Positions 26,426-35,200 of a DNA stretch of 64,000 nucleotides are shown here, piece after piece (positions within the stretch are counted from its first letter, which is position 1; each line of letters opens with the position of its first letter). The notes beneath the pieces are model-generated. The model was not told where the DNA came from and ran no database searches. It saw nothing but the letters and a program-made list of their open reading frames with translations. The DNA comes from JAEXZL01 sp049943125 (GTDB lineage Bacteria; Bacillota; Clostridia; Clostridiales; Clostridiaceae): NCBI RefSeq assembly GCF_049943125.1, contig NZ_CP188040.1, forward strand, positions 868,001-932,000, in the 5' to 3' direction. A program made the translations under genes and the position numbers.

Positions 26426-27445
26426 TTAAATCTTTTTTACACTATCTCTTATAACTAATTCATATTCAGTGACTATTTTATGGGCAGTAGCCTTACCATT
26501 TATAATATTCATCAGTAAATCTACTGCAGCATAGCCCCTCTTTTTAACCTTTTGATTGATTGTTGTTATTGCTGGTTCTACATATGCAGCCATGTTCACA
26601 CCATCAAAGCCTGTTACAGAAAAATCCTCAGGCACCTTATAGCCACAGTCTTTAATAGCCCTCATTACACCAATGGCCATCAAATCACTCATAGCTACAA
26701 AGGCTGTAAATTCCTTCCCCTTCTCTTCTATAAGCTTCCGAGCCTCCTTGTAAGCATCAGCTTCTGAAAATTCACCATAGATAATTTCCATGGTTTCTAG
26801 AGACAACCCTGCTTCTTCAATAGCTTTTGAAAAGCCCATATATCTTTCTCTCGATACCAGAGCTTCCTTCTTACCATAAACAAGTACAAGCTTCCTATGG
26901 TTGTTTTGAAGTACATACTCTGTGATCTCCTGAAAAGCCTTCTGATCCTCCATGAGCACATTGCCCAGCTTATCTCCTTCCAGCTCTACATCCACTGTTA
27001 CACAGGGAAACTGAACATCCTTCAAGGATTTAAGATATTCATCGCTGGTTTTAAGTCCCAGTAATAAAGCACCCGACAAGCTATGTTCCAGGCAAAACTG
27101 ATCATAGGTTTTCTCCTTCTGATAGTTGGAATCTATAGCGTAGGTTGCTATCTCAATAGAATTGTCCATAGCATAGCCATAGGCTCCCTTCATCAGCAGA
27201 AACTGAAACTCATCCACATCAGATTCCTGCATAAAACCAGAAACTATCATGGCGATATTAAGCTTATTTTTTTTAGATAAATTCCTTGCACTGATATTGG
27301 GCACATAGCCTAATTCCTTAGCTACCTCAAAGATTCTATTTTTAGTATCATCTTTTATATCACTATATTCATTAAAGGCTCTAGATACAGTACTCACAGA
27401 CACCCCAGCTTTTCGTGCAACATCCCTTATAGAAGAAGCCAACAC
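26426..27445 (-). CDS. LacI/GalR-family transcriptional repressor
   Basis: 339 residues, GTG start (GGGAGTTGTT ahead). The N-terminal HTH SSIRDVARKAGVSVSTVSRA and hinge helix PNISARNLSKKNK are followed by a periplasmic-binding-like effector domain. It sits directly upstream of the transport operon it probably controls, and an operator overlaps its own promoter region. Likely induced by the imported alpha-disaccharide. Confidence 0.92.
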   Translation of the reverse strand: MLASSIRDVARKAGVSVSTVSRAFNEYSDIKDDTKNRIFEVAKELGYVPNISARNLSKKNKLNIAMIVSGFMQESDVDEFQFLLMKGAYGYAMDNSIEIATYAIDSNYQKEKTYDQFCLEHSLSGALLLGLKTSDEYLKSLKDVQFPCVTVDVELEGDKLGNVLMEDQKAFQEITEYVLQNNHRKLVLVYGKKEALVSRERYMGFSKAIEEAGLSLETMEIIYGEFSEADAYKEARKLIEEKGKEFTAFVAMSDLMAIGVMRAIKDCGYKVPEDFSVTGFDGVNMAAYVEPAITTINQKVKKRGYAAVDLLMNIINGKATAHKIVTEYELVIRDSVKKI

Positions 27446-27458
27446 AACAACTCCCTTT

Positions 27459-27472
27459 CAAAAACGTTTTTG
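27459..27472. promoter_or_regulatory. LacI-type operator before the lacI-type gene
   Basis: CAAAAACGTTTTTG, a perfect 14-bp palindrome, 14 bases upstream of the GTG start. Supports autoregulation. A generic CcpA site is an alternative reading. Confidence 0.75.
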
Positions 27473-27571
27473 TTAACATTTACATACTACCATTAATTTG
27501 CAGGGTTTTCAATATATTATAGGGATTTAAAAAATAGTTCATATTTATAGCAACATTCCTACTCATAGTAA

Positions 27572-27600
27572 ATGGAGCTTCCAAAAAAAGAAAGCTCCAT
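27572..27600 (-). terminator. Hairpin at the end of the type VII locus
   Basis: ATGGAGCTT (27572-27580) pairs with AAGCTCCAT (27592-27600) over an A-rich loop. It lies just beyond the last gene of the secretion locus and the dispersed repeat. The lack of a T run makes efficient termination uncertain. Confidence 0.5.
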
Positions 27601-27610
27601 CGAAATTATC

Positions 27611-27640
27611 AATAAGTCATAACTCATGTGCCTGTCACCA
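27611..27640. repeat. Dispersed 30-bp repeat, copy 5
   Basis: Identical to copies 1 and 2. It overlaps the end of the next gene and supplies its C-terminal VTGT and stop codon. It marks the downstream border of the type VII locus. Confidence 0.9.
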
Positions 27641-28055
27641 TCAAGGTCCCGCTGATATCCTTTATGGTGAATACTTGATCCTCTTGTAGGCCTTTTACTG
27701 GAAGGCTTAGGTGGACTAGTAGTCCCGTATCCTTGGGGAGCTCACCCATAAAGGCTTCGTCGAAGTCCAGGGTTGCTTTTGCAATTAATGCATCTTTGTT
27801 TTTAAATTTTAGGCGCATATCGCCATGGAGCTCCTTGAGGGGCTTATCTAGCTTGTTGACAAAGAGACATACGGTAGTCATTTTTCTTTCTTGATGCTTG
27901 TACATACCCTTTAGGAATACTAAATTTACTGTATCCTCCTGGTAGTCAAGCTGGGCACTATTTATAGCCCTCTGTACGCTCGCGTATTCTTCTTTTATTG
28001 CTGGATCCTTAAGCTGACCCTCATGAGCTTTTGCCACCATAACATTGATAGCCAT
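27624..28055 (-). CDS. Small SLAP-domain-like protein at end of type VII locus
   Basis: 143 residues, no signal peptide. The beta-rich second half (VCLFVNKLDKPLKELHGDMR, KDALIAKATLDFD, ELPKDTGLLVHLSLP) resembles SLAP-type domains of Firmicute surface/secretion accessory proteins; this is a weak, memory-based resemblance. AGGAGG ribosome site. Last gene of the LXG sub-operon; a chaperone or immunity role for the LXG protein is possible. The C-terminal MVTGT comes from the dispersed repeat, so the ancestral end was different or absent. Confidence 0.55.
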   Translation of the reverse strand: MAINVMVAKAHEGQLKDPAIKEEYASVQRAINSAQLDYQEDTVNLVFLKGMYKHQERKMTTVCLFVNKLDKPLKELHGDMRLKFKNKDALIAKATLDFDEAFMGELPKDTGLLVHLSLPVKGLQEDQVFTIKDISGTLMVTGT

Positions 28056-28072
28056 ATAAAAAACCTCCTATA

Positions 28073-28489
28073 CTAGTTAACCCAGTTCTCAATTCTATGG
28101 ACCAGGGAGTTAACAGCTGATTCGAAAGATCCAATCAAGCCATAGCATCTTGATGCTTTGTTTTCATAGCTTGCTTTTTCCATGTTTAAGGCATCCATAT
28201 TAGCATCAATATTACTAATTACTTTATTGTAGCTTTCAATTACATCATTAACACTGGTTTTATATGAGTTTTTATGCAGATTACCTTTAAAATCATCATA
28301 GCTTTCCTCTGAGAAGCTTTTTACACTATCTCGATAGCCCTTGATTATTTTTTTATCCTCTGCAAGCCTTTCATAAACAGCATCTATATCAGCAGCGATG
28401 GCAAGATAGCCTTCCCTTTCTTTTTGCTTAGCCCTGAGCTGAGATTTTATTTCTGTCAAGGAAAATTTCAGATCCTCTAAAGTTGCCAT
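28073..28489 (-). CDS. YwqH-like helical protein (LXG partner)
   Basis: 138 residues from the ATG at 28489 (AGGAGG 7 bases upstream; another ATG at 28495 is too close). Fully helical and heptad-rich, with a Cys in RCYGLIGSFESAV. Size and position match YwqH/DUF5082 proteins encoded beside LXG effectors in Bacillus. Such proteins pair with LXG domains as targeting factors. Note the order: here it lies downstream of the LXG gene. Confidence 0.65.
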   Translation of the reverse strand: MATLEDLKFSLTEIKSQLRAKQKEREGYLAIAADIDAVYERLAEDKKIIKGYRDSVKSFSEESYDDFKGNLHKNSYKTSVNDVIESYNKVISNIDANMDALNMEKASYENKASRCYGLIGSFESAVNSLVHRIENWVN

Positions 28490-28510
28490 TACCATACCTC
28501 CTATCCTTTC

Positions 28511-29923
28511 TTACCACGGCCATTTGAAATGAGGCGTCGGAACAGTAACATTAAGCTCTACTCCTAGTAGCGCCTGAGCCTTTATCTTAACAGAAGTGGC
28601 ATTAATATTTACTACACTAGTCTCAAAGGCAGTATTACTTTCTGCATATAGTGCAAAATCTGCACTTACTCCAGCCTCCACTCCTGCACCGACGGCAAAG
28701 AGATTCTTCTGAGTACCTTGATCCTCATAGGAGAGAATAGAGCCTCCTAATCCCACTGTAGCCTCTGCTGCTGTGGCACCGGCATCAACTCCAACAGCAA
28801 ACTGTCCATCTTCTTCAAATTCAAGAGCCACCTTTCCATCGGCAGTTAACACCTCAGCTCCAGCCTGTGCAGTGATATTTAAATCCTCAGTTCCAAGGAC
28901 TGCGGAACCACCTATCCTGGCTACCCCTGCCTCTCCAGAAGCACTGAAGCCAACATATTCCTCTGAAAAGCCTGCTTTTGCCTCTCCCTGTGCATATAGA
29001 GCTTGGGCTGTAGCACCTAATTTTAGATAATCGGTAAACTGAGCACTACCATTAGCTTCTAACACTGCTGCTTTGGCCTTTATAAAAGCAGTTCCATCCT
29101 CTACCCCTGCTTCATAGGAAGCTGTTAAGAAGGCATAGCCTGCATAAGCATAAATATCAGAGGTGAGCCCAATAGCCCACTGGTCTTCAGCAACGGTTAC
29201 CTCTCCAGCACTATAGGCAAAGGGGTCCTCCTGGAGCTTGAGATTAAGAGCTAAATTGGATGACTTAGAGAACCAGGGCTGTGACTTAACATTATTTATA
29301 TTATCAGGAATAATCCTGCCATCATCATTATAGCAATGGCCCATTGTATTCCTAATCAAGTCCTTAAGCTCTCTTATTCTTTCCATGAGCTGCTCTGCAT
29401 TTTTAAGTGCTTCATCATCAGCAGCATAGAGATCTTCTCTGATATTTTTCAGGTTATTTTTTGTCTTATCATAGCTGCTATGGACACTATCTAGCTCCAG
29501 AGCTTTTACAGATATATATTTTGCTGCCTCACGCAGAGCGGCATTAAGCTCACTTTCTGCACTTCTAAAGGTGGACTTTTTATCCTTGAGACTCTTATCT
29601 ATATAGTCTAAGGCATCTTCTGAGACCTTACCCTCCTGGGCGCTTTCATACTGGGAGAAGGTTTCCGTAAATGACTGTATTATCATAGTCATTTCTGAAG
29701 AGACGTCCATCATTCCAGTAATAATATTTATGGCACCATCAGTTATATAATTCTTAAAGGAATCTGCAGCATCGCCCCTAAAATGATTTGAAAGGGATAT
29801 CTTATAAGTATTTTTGTACTGGGCATATAATGCGTCTAAGACAGTTGTTTCATAGCTTTTAGTCTTCTCATATAAGCTGACCACCTTATTATTATCTAAA
29901 AACAAATCACCTTTCCCAGCCAT
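28511..29923 (-). CDS. LXG-domain type VII secreted protein with repetitive Ala/Gly-rich C-terminus
   Basis: About 470 residues from the ATG at 29923 (AAGGAGA 7 bases upstream). Residues 1-200 form the helical LXG targeting domain (LDNNKVVSLYEKTKSYETTV, FRGDAADSFKNYITDG). Residues about 235-470 are an Ala/Gly-rich segment with alternating small/hydrophobic residues and short acidic turns (KAKAAVLEANGSAQF, LGATAQALYAQGEAKAGF, VGVDAGATAAEATVGLGG), ending HFKWPW. No nuclease, NADase or lipase motif is visible. The C-terminus suggests a beta-rich, possibly membrane-interacting structure. No signal peptide, as expected for type VII substrates. Whether it is a toxin or structural cargo is open. Confidence 0.8.
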   Translation of the reverse strand: MAGKGDLFLDNNKVVSLYEKTKSYETTVLDALYAQYKNTYKISLSNHFRGDAADSFKNYITDGAINIITGMMDVSSEMTMIIQSFTETFSQYESAQEGKVSEDALDYIDKSLKDKKSTFRSAESELNAALREAAKYISVKALELDSVHSSYDKTKNNLKNIREDLYAADDEALKNAEQLMERIRELKDLIRNTMGHCYNDDGRIIPDNINNVKSQPWFSKSSNLALNLKLQEDPFAYSAGEVTVAEDQWAIGLTSDIYAYAGYAFLTASYEAGVEDGTAFIKAKAAVLEANGSAQFTDYLKLGATAQALYAQGEAKAGFSEEYVGFSASGEAGVARIGGSAVLGTEDLNITAQAGAEVLTADGKVALEFEEDGQFAVGVDAGATAAEATVGLGGSILSYEDQGTQKNLFAVGAGVEAGVSADFALYAESNTAFETSVVNINATSVKIKAQALLGVELNVTVPTPHFKWPW

Positions 29924-29944
29924 ATTCACTCTCCTTAATCCATA

Positions 29945-30232
29945 CTACCCAAAGATAAGCTCTTTAAGTGTTTTTGTAGCTATATCGCTATCAGTATTCA
30001 TCCATTTAGCCTTAATAAGCTTCATGCTCTGCGTATCTAAATCAAGCATTTCACCAAATAAAGCCACGGTTTTATTAAACTCCTCAATACATTCTATATA
30101 TTTATCAACGCTTTTTAGCTTTAGCCCCTGAGCCTCTAAATCGTACTTGAGCTCTTTAATCTTACTAGCTCCATCCTGGAAGCTATCAATCTGTCCCTGG
30201 AATTCCTCAGGGCTGAGATAAACTTTAGACAA
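29945..30232 (-). CDS. Small helical WXG-like/LXG-associated protein (YwqI/Lap type)
   Basis: 95 residues, TTG start at 30232 overlapping the end of the M16-like gene by 8 bases, with GGAGG just upstream inside that gene. Two-helix hairpin pattern without a WXG tripeptide; the turn region has IEEFNKTVALFGEM. Position directly before the LXG gene is that of YwqI/DUF5344 or Lap partners, which complex with LXG domains for export. Translational coupling to the previous gene is likely. Confidence 0.7.
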   Translation of the reverse strand: MSKVYLSPEEFQGQIDSFQDGASKIKELKYDLEAQGLKLKSVDKYIECIEEFNKTVALFGEMLDLDTQSMKLIKAKWMNTDSDIATKTLKELIFG

Positions 30233-31343
30233 ATTCCATCGCCTCCTTTTTCAATACTACCTGCGCTTCAGTTATGATGAAATCTGACCTATCACAAAGC
30301 TCACAATAGAGCTCATAGGTGCAGGAGCCTATAAAAGCTATATACTCTGCCAGAGATACATCATTAACCAACATTTCAGCTCCCGTTATTGCAAAAAGCT
30401 CTGGATAATTTTTAAGCAGTGCTAAATACTTCTGTAGGATTTTCTTCTTTAATAAATCAAACTGCTCTTCTGAAATCACTTCATGGATTATGGGCTTTAT
30501 GGTCTTCAGGGTTTCATTTTCAAAAATAAGACTTGCATCTAAGGAATCAACATATACCTCTATATCTCTATAAGGTAAATAAGCAGCTTTAAAATCCAAT
30601 ATGGCCTGCTTTGCAAAAATAGTTGTCCCTCTATTTAAGAAATCAAAAGCTACAGCAGTTAAGCTAAAATTTTCTCTCGCAAGGTTCAAAAGATGTGCAT
30701 CCTGCTTCAAATAAGGATCATAGTAATAATTTTTAACCTTCACAGAATGGTTCCTGTGAGGAAGCACCGCTTCCACTGTACTGTTTATAGCCTCAGCTTC
30801 CGAAACATCACCATTTATATAAAGATAAATATTTCCAGGAACTAAAAGTGTTTCTGCACAGCTCTTAAAGGTGTTAAAATCAATTACTTCTATATCGTTA
30901 ATCAACTCCCTTAATTGAAACCTCTTATTTAAATCGGAAAACTCAAAGCTTTTTAGCCTTCCTCTAAATTTCCCAGCCTTATATCTATTTTCAAAAGCAG
31001 ACCTTGATATGCTTTTCGCCTCTTCAAAGATTTCTTGATTATATTCACTGTTAAAAAGCTTATCCAGAACATACTTCAGGGTTTCCAAGTATTCATTTTT
31101 CTTACCCTTAAAAGCTATAATCGATCTACCTCTTAAAACATCATATTTGATTTCAGCATGTATGCTAGTAAGGCGCCAATACTGAAATAAAATGTTATAA
31201 AAGGCATAGCTCCCAACAAAAGTGCTCTCATTATCTATAAGGTATTCTTTTGTAATAAAGCCACCACGAAGTGCTATGGAGGCATAGACACTATCCTCTT
31301 CATAAATCTCATTATTTAGCTCTATCTTAATTTTTTTATCCAT
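30225..31343 (-). CDS. M16-peptidase-like protein lacking the zinc motif
   Basis: 372 residues, soluble, GGAGAGGACA ribosome site. The fold pattern of an M16 (insulysin/processing peptidase) unit is recognisable: YLETLKYVLDKLFNSEYNQE followed by IFEEAKSISRSAFENR, then LINDIEVIDFNTFKSCAETL and LVPGNIYLYINGDVSEAE, equivalent to the classic 'YVPENMVLVVVGDVD' strand. The HxxEH zinc motif expected around residues 40-50 is absent (AFYNILFQYW there). So it is probably a non-catalytic M16 domain, like the non-catalytic half of M16 heterodimers. Encoded between the WXG100 genes and the LXG module, so it is probably a chaperone or substrate receptor of the secretion system (inference). Confidence 0.65.
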   Translation of the reverse strand: MDKKIKIELNNEIYEEDSVYASIALRGGFITKEYLIDNESTFVGSYAFYNILFQYWRLTSIHAEIKYDVLRGRSIIAFKGKKNEYLETLKYVLDKLFNSEYNQEIFEEAKSISRSAFENRYKAGKFRGRLKSFEFSDLNKRFQLRELINDIEVIDFNTFKSCAETLLVPGNIYLYINGDVSEAEAINSTVEAVLPHRNHSVKVKNYYYDPYLKQDAHLLNLARENFSLTAVAFDFLNRGTTIFAKQAILDFKAAYLPYRDIEVYVDSLDASLIFENETLKTIKPIIHEVISEEQFDLLKKKILQKYLALLKNYPELFAITGAEMLVNDVSLAEYIAFIGSCTYELYCELCDRSDFIITEAQVVLKKEAMEFV

Positions 31344-31370
31344 AATAATGTCCTCTCCGTAAATTATTAT

Positions 31371-31405
31371 TAGTGCCCCTCGCCATTAGTGGCGAGAGGA
31401 CACTA
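31371..31405 (-). promoter_or_regulatory. mRNA hairpin between WXG100 gene 2 and the M16-like gene
   Basis: TAGTG/CACTA plus CCTCGCCA/TGGCGAG..GG around a TTAG loop form a long stem (31371-31405). It has no T run, so it is more likely an RNA end-protecting structure than a terminator. It may keep WXG100 messages abundant relative to downstream genes. Confidence 0.55.
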
Positions 31406-31415
31406 ACTAGAGAAT

Positions 31416-31709
31416 TTACCCTCTAAACTGATTAGCAATGCTTGTATCAGTTTCTTCAACAATTTTGGCAGTGGAATCAAGAGCTGCTGCTATTTCACGA
31501 ATTAGCTCCTCTGCTTTAACAAAACCAGGCTTTAACTCCTTATAACGAGCTGCATAGGACTCACTGGCTGCACCCTCCCATTCTCCCTGAAGAAGCTGGA
31601 GAAGAGAATCCATCTTATTTATTACACCATTTACGGAGTCTGCTTCAGTACGATACTGATTTGCTCTCTCTCTCATTTGATCTGGGGTAATTCTAATTTG
31701 ATTTGCCAT
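31416..31709 (-). CDS. WXG100 (EsxA-like) protein, copy 2
   Basis: 97 residues. Helix-turn-helix hairpin with the WxG turn in LQGEWEGAASESYAARY near residue 43, and the C-terminal export tail with YxxxD/E-like spacing not strict (IVEETDTSIANQF). AAGGAGG ribosome site. Differs from the neighbouring copy at only three residues (D/G, S/T in the EADSVNG region and N/S shortly after). Secreted as a dimer by EssC; the pair may form a heterodimer or simply raise dose. Confidence 0.93.
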   Translation of the reverse strand: MANQIRITPDQMRERANQYRTEADSVNGVINKMDSLLQLLQGEWEGAASESYAARYKELKPGFVKAEELIREIAAALDSTAKIVEETDTSIANQFRG

Positions 31710-31738
31710 TGCTGTTCCTCCTTAAAGTCATTATATTA

Positions 31739-31803
31739 TCTGGCAATGCCAGAGTTATTCATAAAAATTTGTTACATTATCTGGTGATTCCAGGAATATT
31801 CCT
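31739..31803 (-). promoter_or_regulatory. Cluster of short palindromes between the two WXG100 genes
   Basis: TCTGGCAATGCCAGA (31739-31753), CTGG..CCAG (31781-31793) and AGGAATATTCCT (31792-31803). The 3' untranslated spacer is about 95 bases and rich in self-complementary words, probably RNA-stabilising or processing signals. No T run. Confidence 0.5.
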
Positions 31804-31804
31804 G

Positions 31805-32098
31805 TTAACCTCTGAATTGATTTGCAATGCTTGTATCAGTTTCTTCAACAATTTTGGCAGTGGAATCAAGAGCTGCTGCTATTTCTCTGATGAGCTCCTC
31901 TGCCTTAACAAAACCAGGCTTTAATTCCTTGTAACGAGCTGCATAGGACTCACTTGCTGCACCTTCCCATTCTCCCTGAAGAAGCTGGAGGAGAGAATCC
32001 ATCTTGCTTATTACACCATTTACAGTACCTGCTTCAGTACGATACTGATTAGCCCTCTCTCTCATTTGATCTGGGGTGATTCTAATTTGGTTTGCCAT
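31805..32098 (-). CDS. WXG100 (EsxA-like) protein, copy 1
   Basis: 97 residues, nearly identical to the following gene (3 differences), with the same WEG turn and the same C-terminus IANQFRG. AAGGAGG ribosome site. First small gene after essC, the usual position of esxA-type substrates in many loci. The very high identity, also at DNA level, implies recent tandem duplication or gene conversion. Confidence 0.93.
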   Translation of the reverse strand: MANQIRITPDQMRERANQYRTEAGTVNGVISKMDSLLQLLQGEWEGAASESYAARYKELKPGFVKAEELIREIAAALDSTAKIVEETDTSIANQFRG

Positions 32099-32128
32099 AA
32101 CAGTTCCTCCTTAAAATTTTTTATAATT

Positions 32129-32243
32129 TGCTTGGTTTACCAAGCATAATTACCATAGTTAATTTTTTGGGCATATGCCTTACTTCTACGGCACGCTATT
32201 ACCCAAAGCTTTCATATTATATTACCTGATTCTATAGAATCAG
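32129..32243 (-). promoter_or_regulatory. Palindrome cluster between essC and the WXG100 genes
   Basis: TGCTTGG/CCAAGCA (32129-32146), GGCATATGCC (32170-32179) and CTGATTCTATAGAATCAG (32226-32243, overlapping the essC stop codon). There is no T-rich tail. It could be a processing site separating the long essC message from the abundant WXG100 message. Confidence 0.5.
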
Positions 32244-35200
32244 CTTGTCCTACCTTCCCTTATGCAAAGAGGAGTTTTAAGCTTTGTGCAGCTATTCTCC
32301 TTAATGTAATAGCAGTCCCCTAGCTCTATAGGCTTCTTGAAGCTTCTTATCATTGCTAGGGGGAGATCAAAGAGCTTCATGTTGCTCATGTCATCAAAGT
32401 ACAGCAGATGACGTCCATCACGAATATTTTTCAAAAGCTCTGGGGCACTGTATGGAATATTAGCATTTTCTACCCCAGCTACTATAATACAGACATTCAA
32501 ATTCTTATAACGGCCAAGGATATTCTTATAGGCTGTAAGGGCATCTATATTATTGCTGATGGCTACTAGGGAATCCTGATTATTTATCACTACCATGAGG
32601 AGCTCTGAGGTAGATAAAATCTCTTCATTTCCAGCTAGCAGTGCATCATAGCGGTCCTTAAGCTGTGCTTCGATATTTTTAATGATGGTAACAGCATCCT
32701 CAGAAATAATGGAGTAGGCTTCAACATTCTCCTTCTTCTTAAGAGAAGAAAGCTTTTTGTTTATTCCGTCCACTATATAAACCTTGCTACCAGAAGGGTA
32801 CTGACTATCCAGCATACCTATGGAATACTTGAGCCAGTTGTGCTTGCCTGTGTTTTCTCTACCTGCAATTGCAAGGACTCCTAAGCTAGCAAAGTCCACG
32901 GATAAAGGAGCTACACTGCCGTAATCCAGTCCCATGACAAGCTTATATTTATTCTGCATCTGGTTAGCAAATTGTTCACTGACATAAGCATCAGTCAAGG
33001 AAGCTGGGATTACTGGGATATTTCTTGCAGTGACATTTTTATGCTTACCATTAATAACTGCTATATATTCTTTGATTTCTTTAACCCTATGAATTTCCTT
33101 TTCACCCTTGAAGGCGAGATAAGCCTGACATTCAAGATGCCTGTTCTCCAATTTGATAATAGCTCTTCCAGGAATGTTATCTATCCTTTCGCTACAGTGG
33201 TCAAACAAGGAGCTGTATTCATTGGAATCATTAGAGTACATGGCAATCCTTGTAGCGAAGTTTGACAAATATTTGTAGCCTATACCTGCGGTATGAGAGT
33301 TAGCTATTACGATACTGATACCTACAGAAAGCCCTTCTCTGCATAGATGAAGGAGTTCATCATCATCGTCCTTGAAATACATTTCCTTCAGAGCCGTTAA
33401 ATTATCAATGATAAGTACCATGAGAGGTATATCTGTATTGCCAGCTTCTTTATAGGCTGAATAGGAGCTTACACCAACAGCTATAAGCTTTTCCTTCCTG
33501 CTTTCCACCTCAGAATATAGGAGCTTGAATAGATTCTTAAGCTTTTCATCTTCTGATGGACAAACCACTCCACCAACATTGCTGAGGCTTTCAAAATTCT
33601 TTAATACCATGGAAGCAAAGTCCAATATATAAATCGATGCTTCCTCTGGTGAATACCTTGAAGCTATGCTGCGGATTATGGTTTGAAGAAGATTGGTTTT
33701 TCCGCTTTGTGAAGAGCCGATAATCATTACATTATTGCTTTCAACATCTACGGAATAAATTCCCTGATATTGATTTTCCGGATCATCGTAAACTCCTAAT
33801 TGAACCTGGATACCACCTGCACTCCTATCCCTAACCATTTCAGGATAATCAATTACTTCTGATAGAGCTGGCAGACATATATCAGGCAATTTAGATAAAC
33901 GATTAGCTTCACAAAACTCCATGACATATCTTACAATTGCATCCAGCTGAGTTGTATTATCCTCGCTGTTCTTTTTCTTTTTTTGTACATATACAGGCAC
34001 CTTTTTACCTGCTTCATTGTAGCTATATATGGTAAATTCCTTTACGTTCACCTCATCAACCTTTTCAGAAGCACCGCTATAAGCCGATTGGAAGAGCTCA
34101 AAGATTTCATTGTTTCCCACCTGTAGATAAGCTCTACCAGGCTCCTTAATCTCTGCTGCCAGAGGTGATTTAAGGACTTCATTGCTATCCTCCTTACTCT
34201 GAACCTTGAGGCAGAGCTTGAATCTAGAGTTACTCCAGATCTGCTCATTAACTTGTCCACTAGGCTTCTGAGTAGCAAGGATAAGATGAACCCCTAAGCT
34301 TCGTCCAATACGAGCTGCGGAAATCAGCTCCTTCATGAACTCTGGCTGCTCAGCCTTTAATTCAGCAAACTCATCCACGATAATGATCAGGTGTGGAAGG
34401 GGAACAGCTGCTTCACCAGTTTTATATTTTCTAATATATCTGTCTATGTGGTTAACATCAGCCTCTGCAAAAAGTCTCTGACGCTTCTGCAGCTCAGCCT
34501 TAATGGATTTTAAGGAACGATTTATTGCCTTACCGTCGATATTGGTAATGGCACCAAGTAAATGGGGAAGCTCTCTAAACTGATTAACCATTCCCCCTCC
34601 CTTAAAGTCGATGATAACAAAGGCAGCCTCATAAGGATGGTAGAGTGTAGCCATGGAGAGAATGTAGGTCTGGAGTATTTCAGACTTACCAGCTCCTGTC
34701 GTACCAGCAACTAAGCCATGGGGACCATGGGCCTTATCATGGAGATCCAGGCTAACTACTCCAGCTTTAGATACACCAATAGGCGCCGACATGGAGTTAA
34801 ACACCTGGGAAGTACCCCATTTATTTTTCAGGTCTATATCATCTACAGCAATTATATTTAAAAGCTCAAAGAGGGAAATATTCTTAGTAAGAGTACTTTC
34901 CAGAGAAATTTCCTCTGTATATACTGGAGCAAGGATTCTTATGATTTCACAGGCCTTCTCATGACTTATGGTCTTATAAGTAAATTCCTTATCCTCCCTT
35001 TGATCCTCCACATTGGTGAGGATCCCTCTCTCCTTATCAAGTAAGCTTATAATATAGCCACAGCCAAAGGGTATATCTGCTTTTTCCTCTCCGAAGAATA
35101 TGAAGGTAACCCCAAGGTCTTTTCCTTTATCAATAAATCTAGAAATAGGATGACTCTTAAAACCATATTCCTTATAGAAAAATATAACTATGTTATGATC

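Noticed and set aside
30225..31343. Active M16 zinc peptidase
   Set aside because: The HxxEH or HxxEHxxx76E pattern is absent in the whole sequence.
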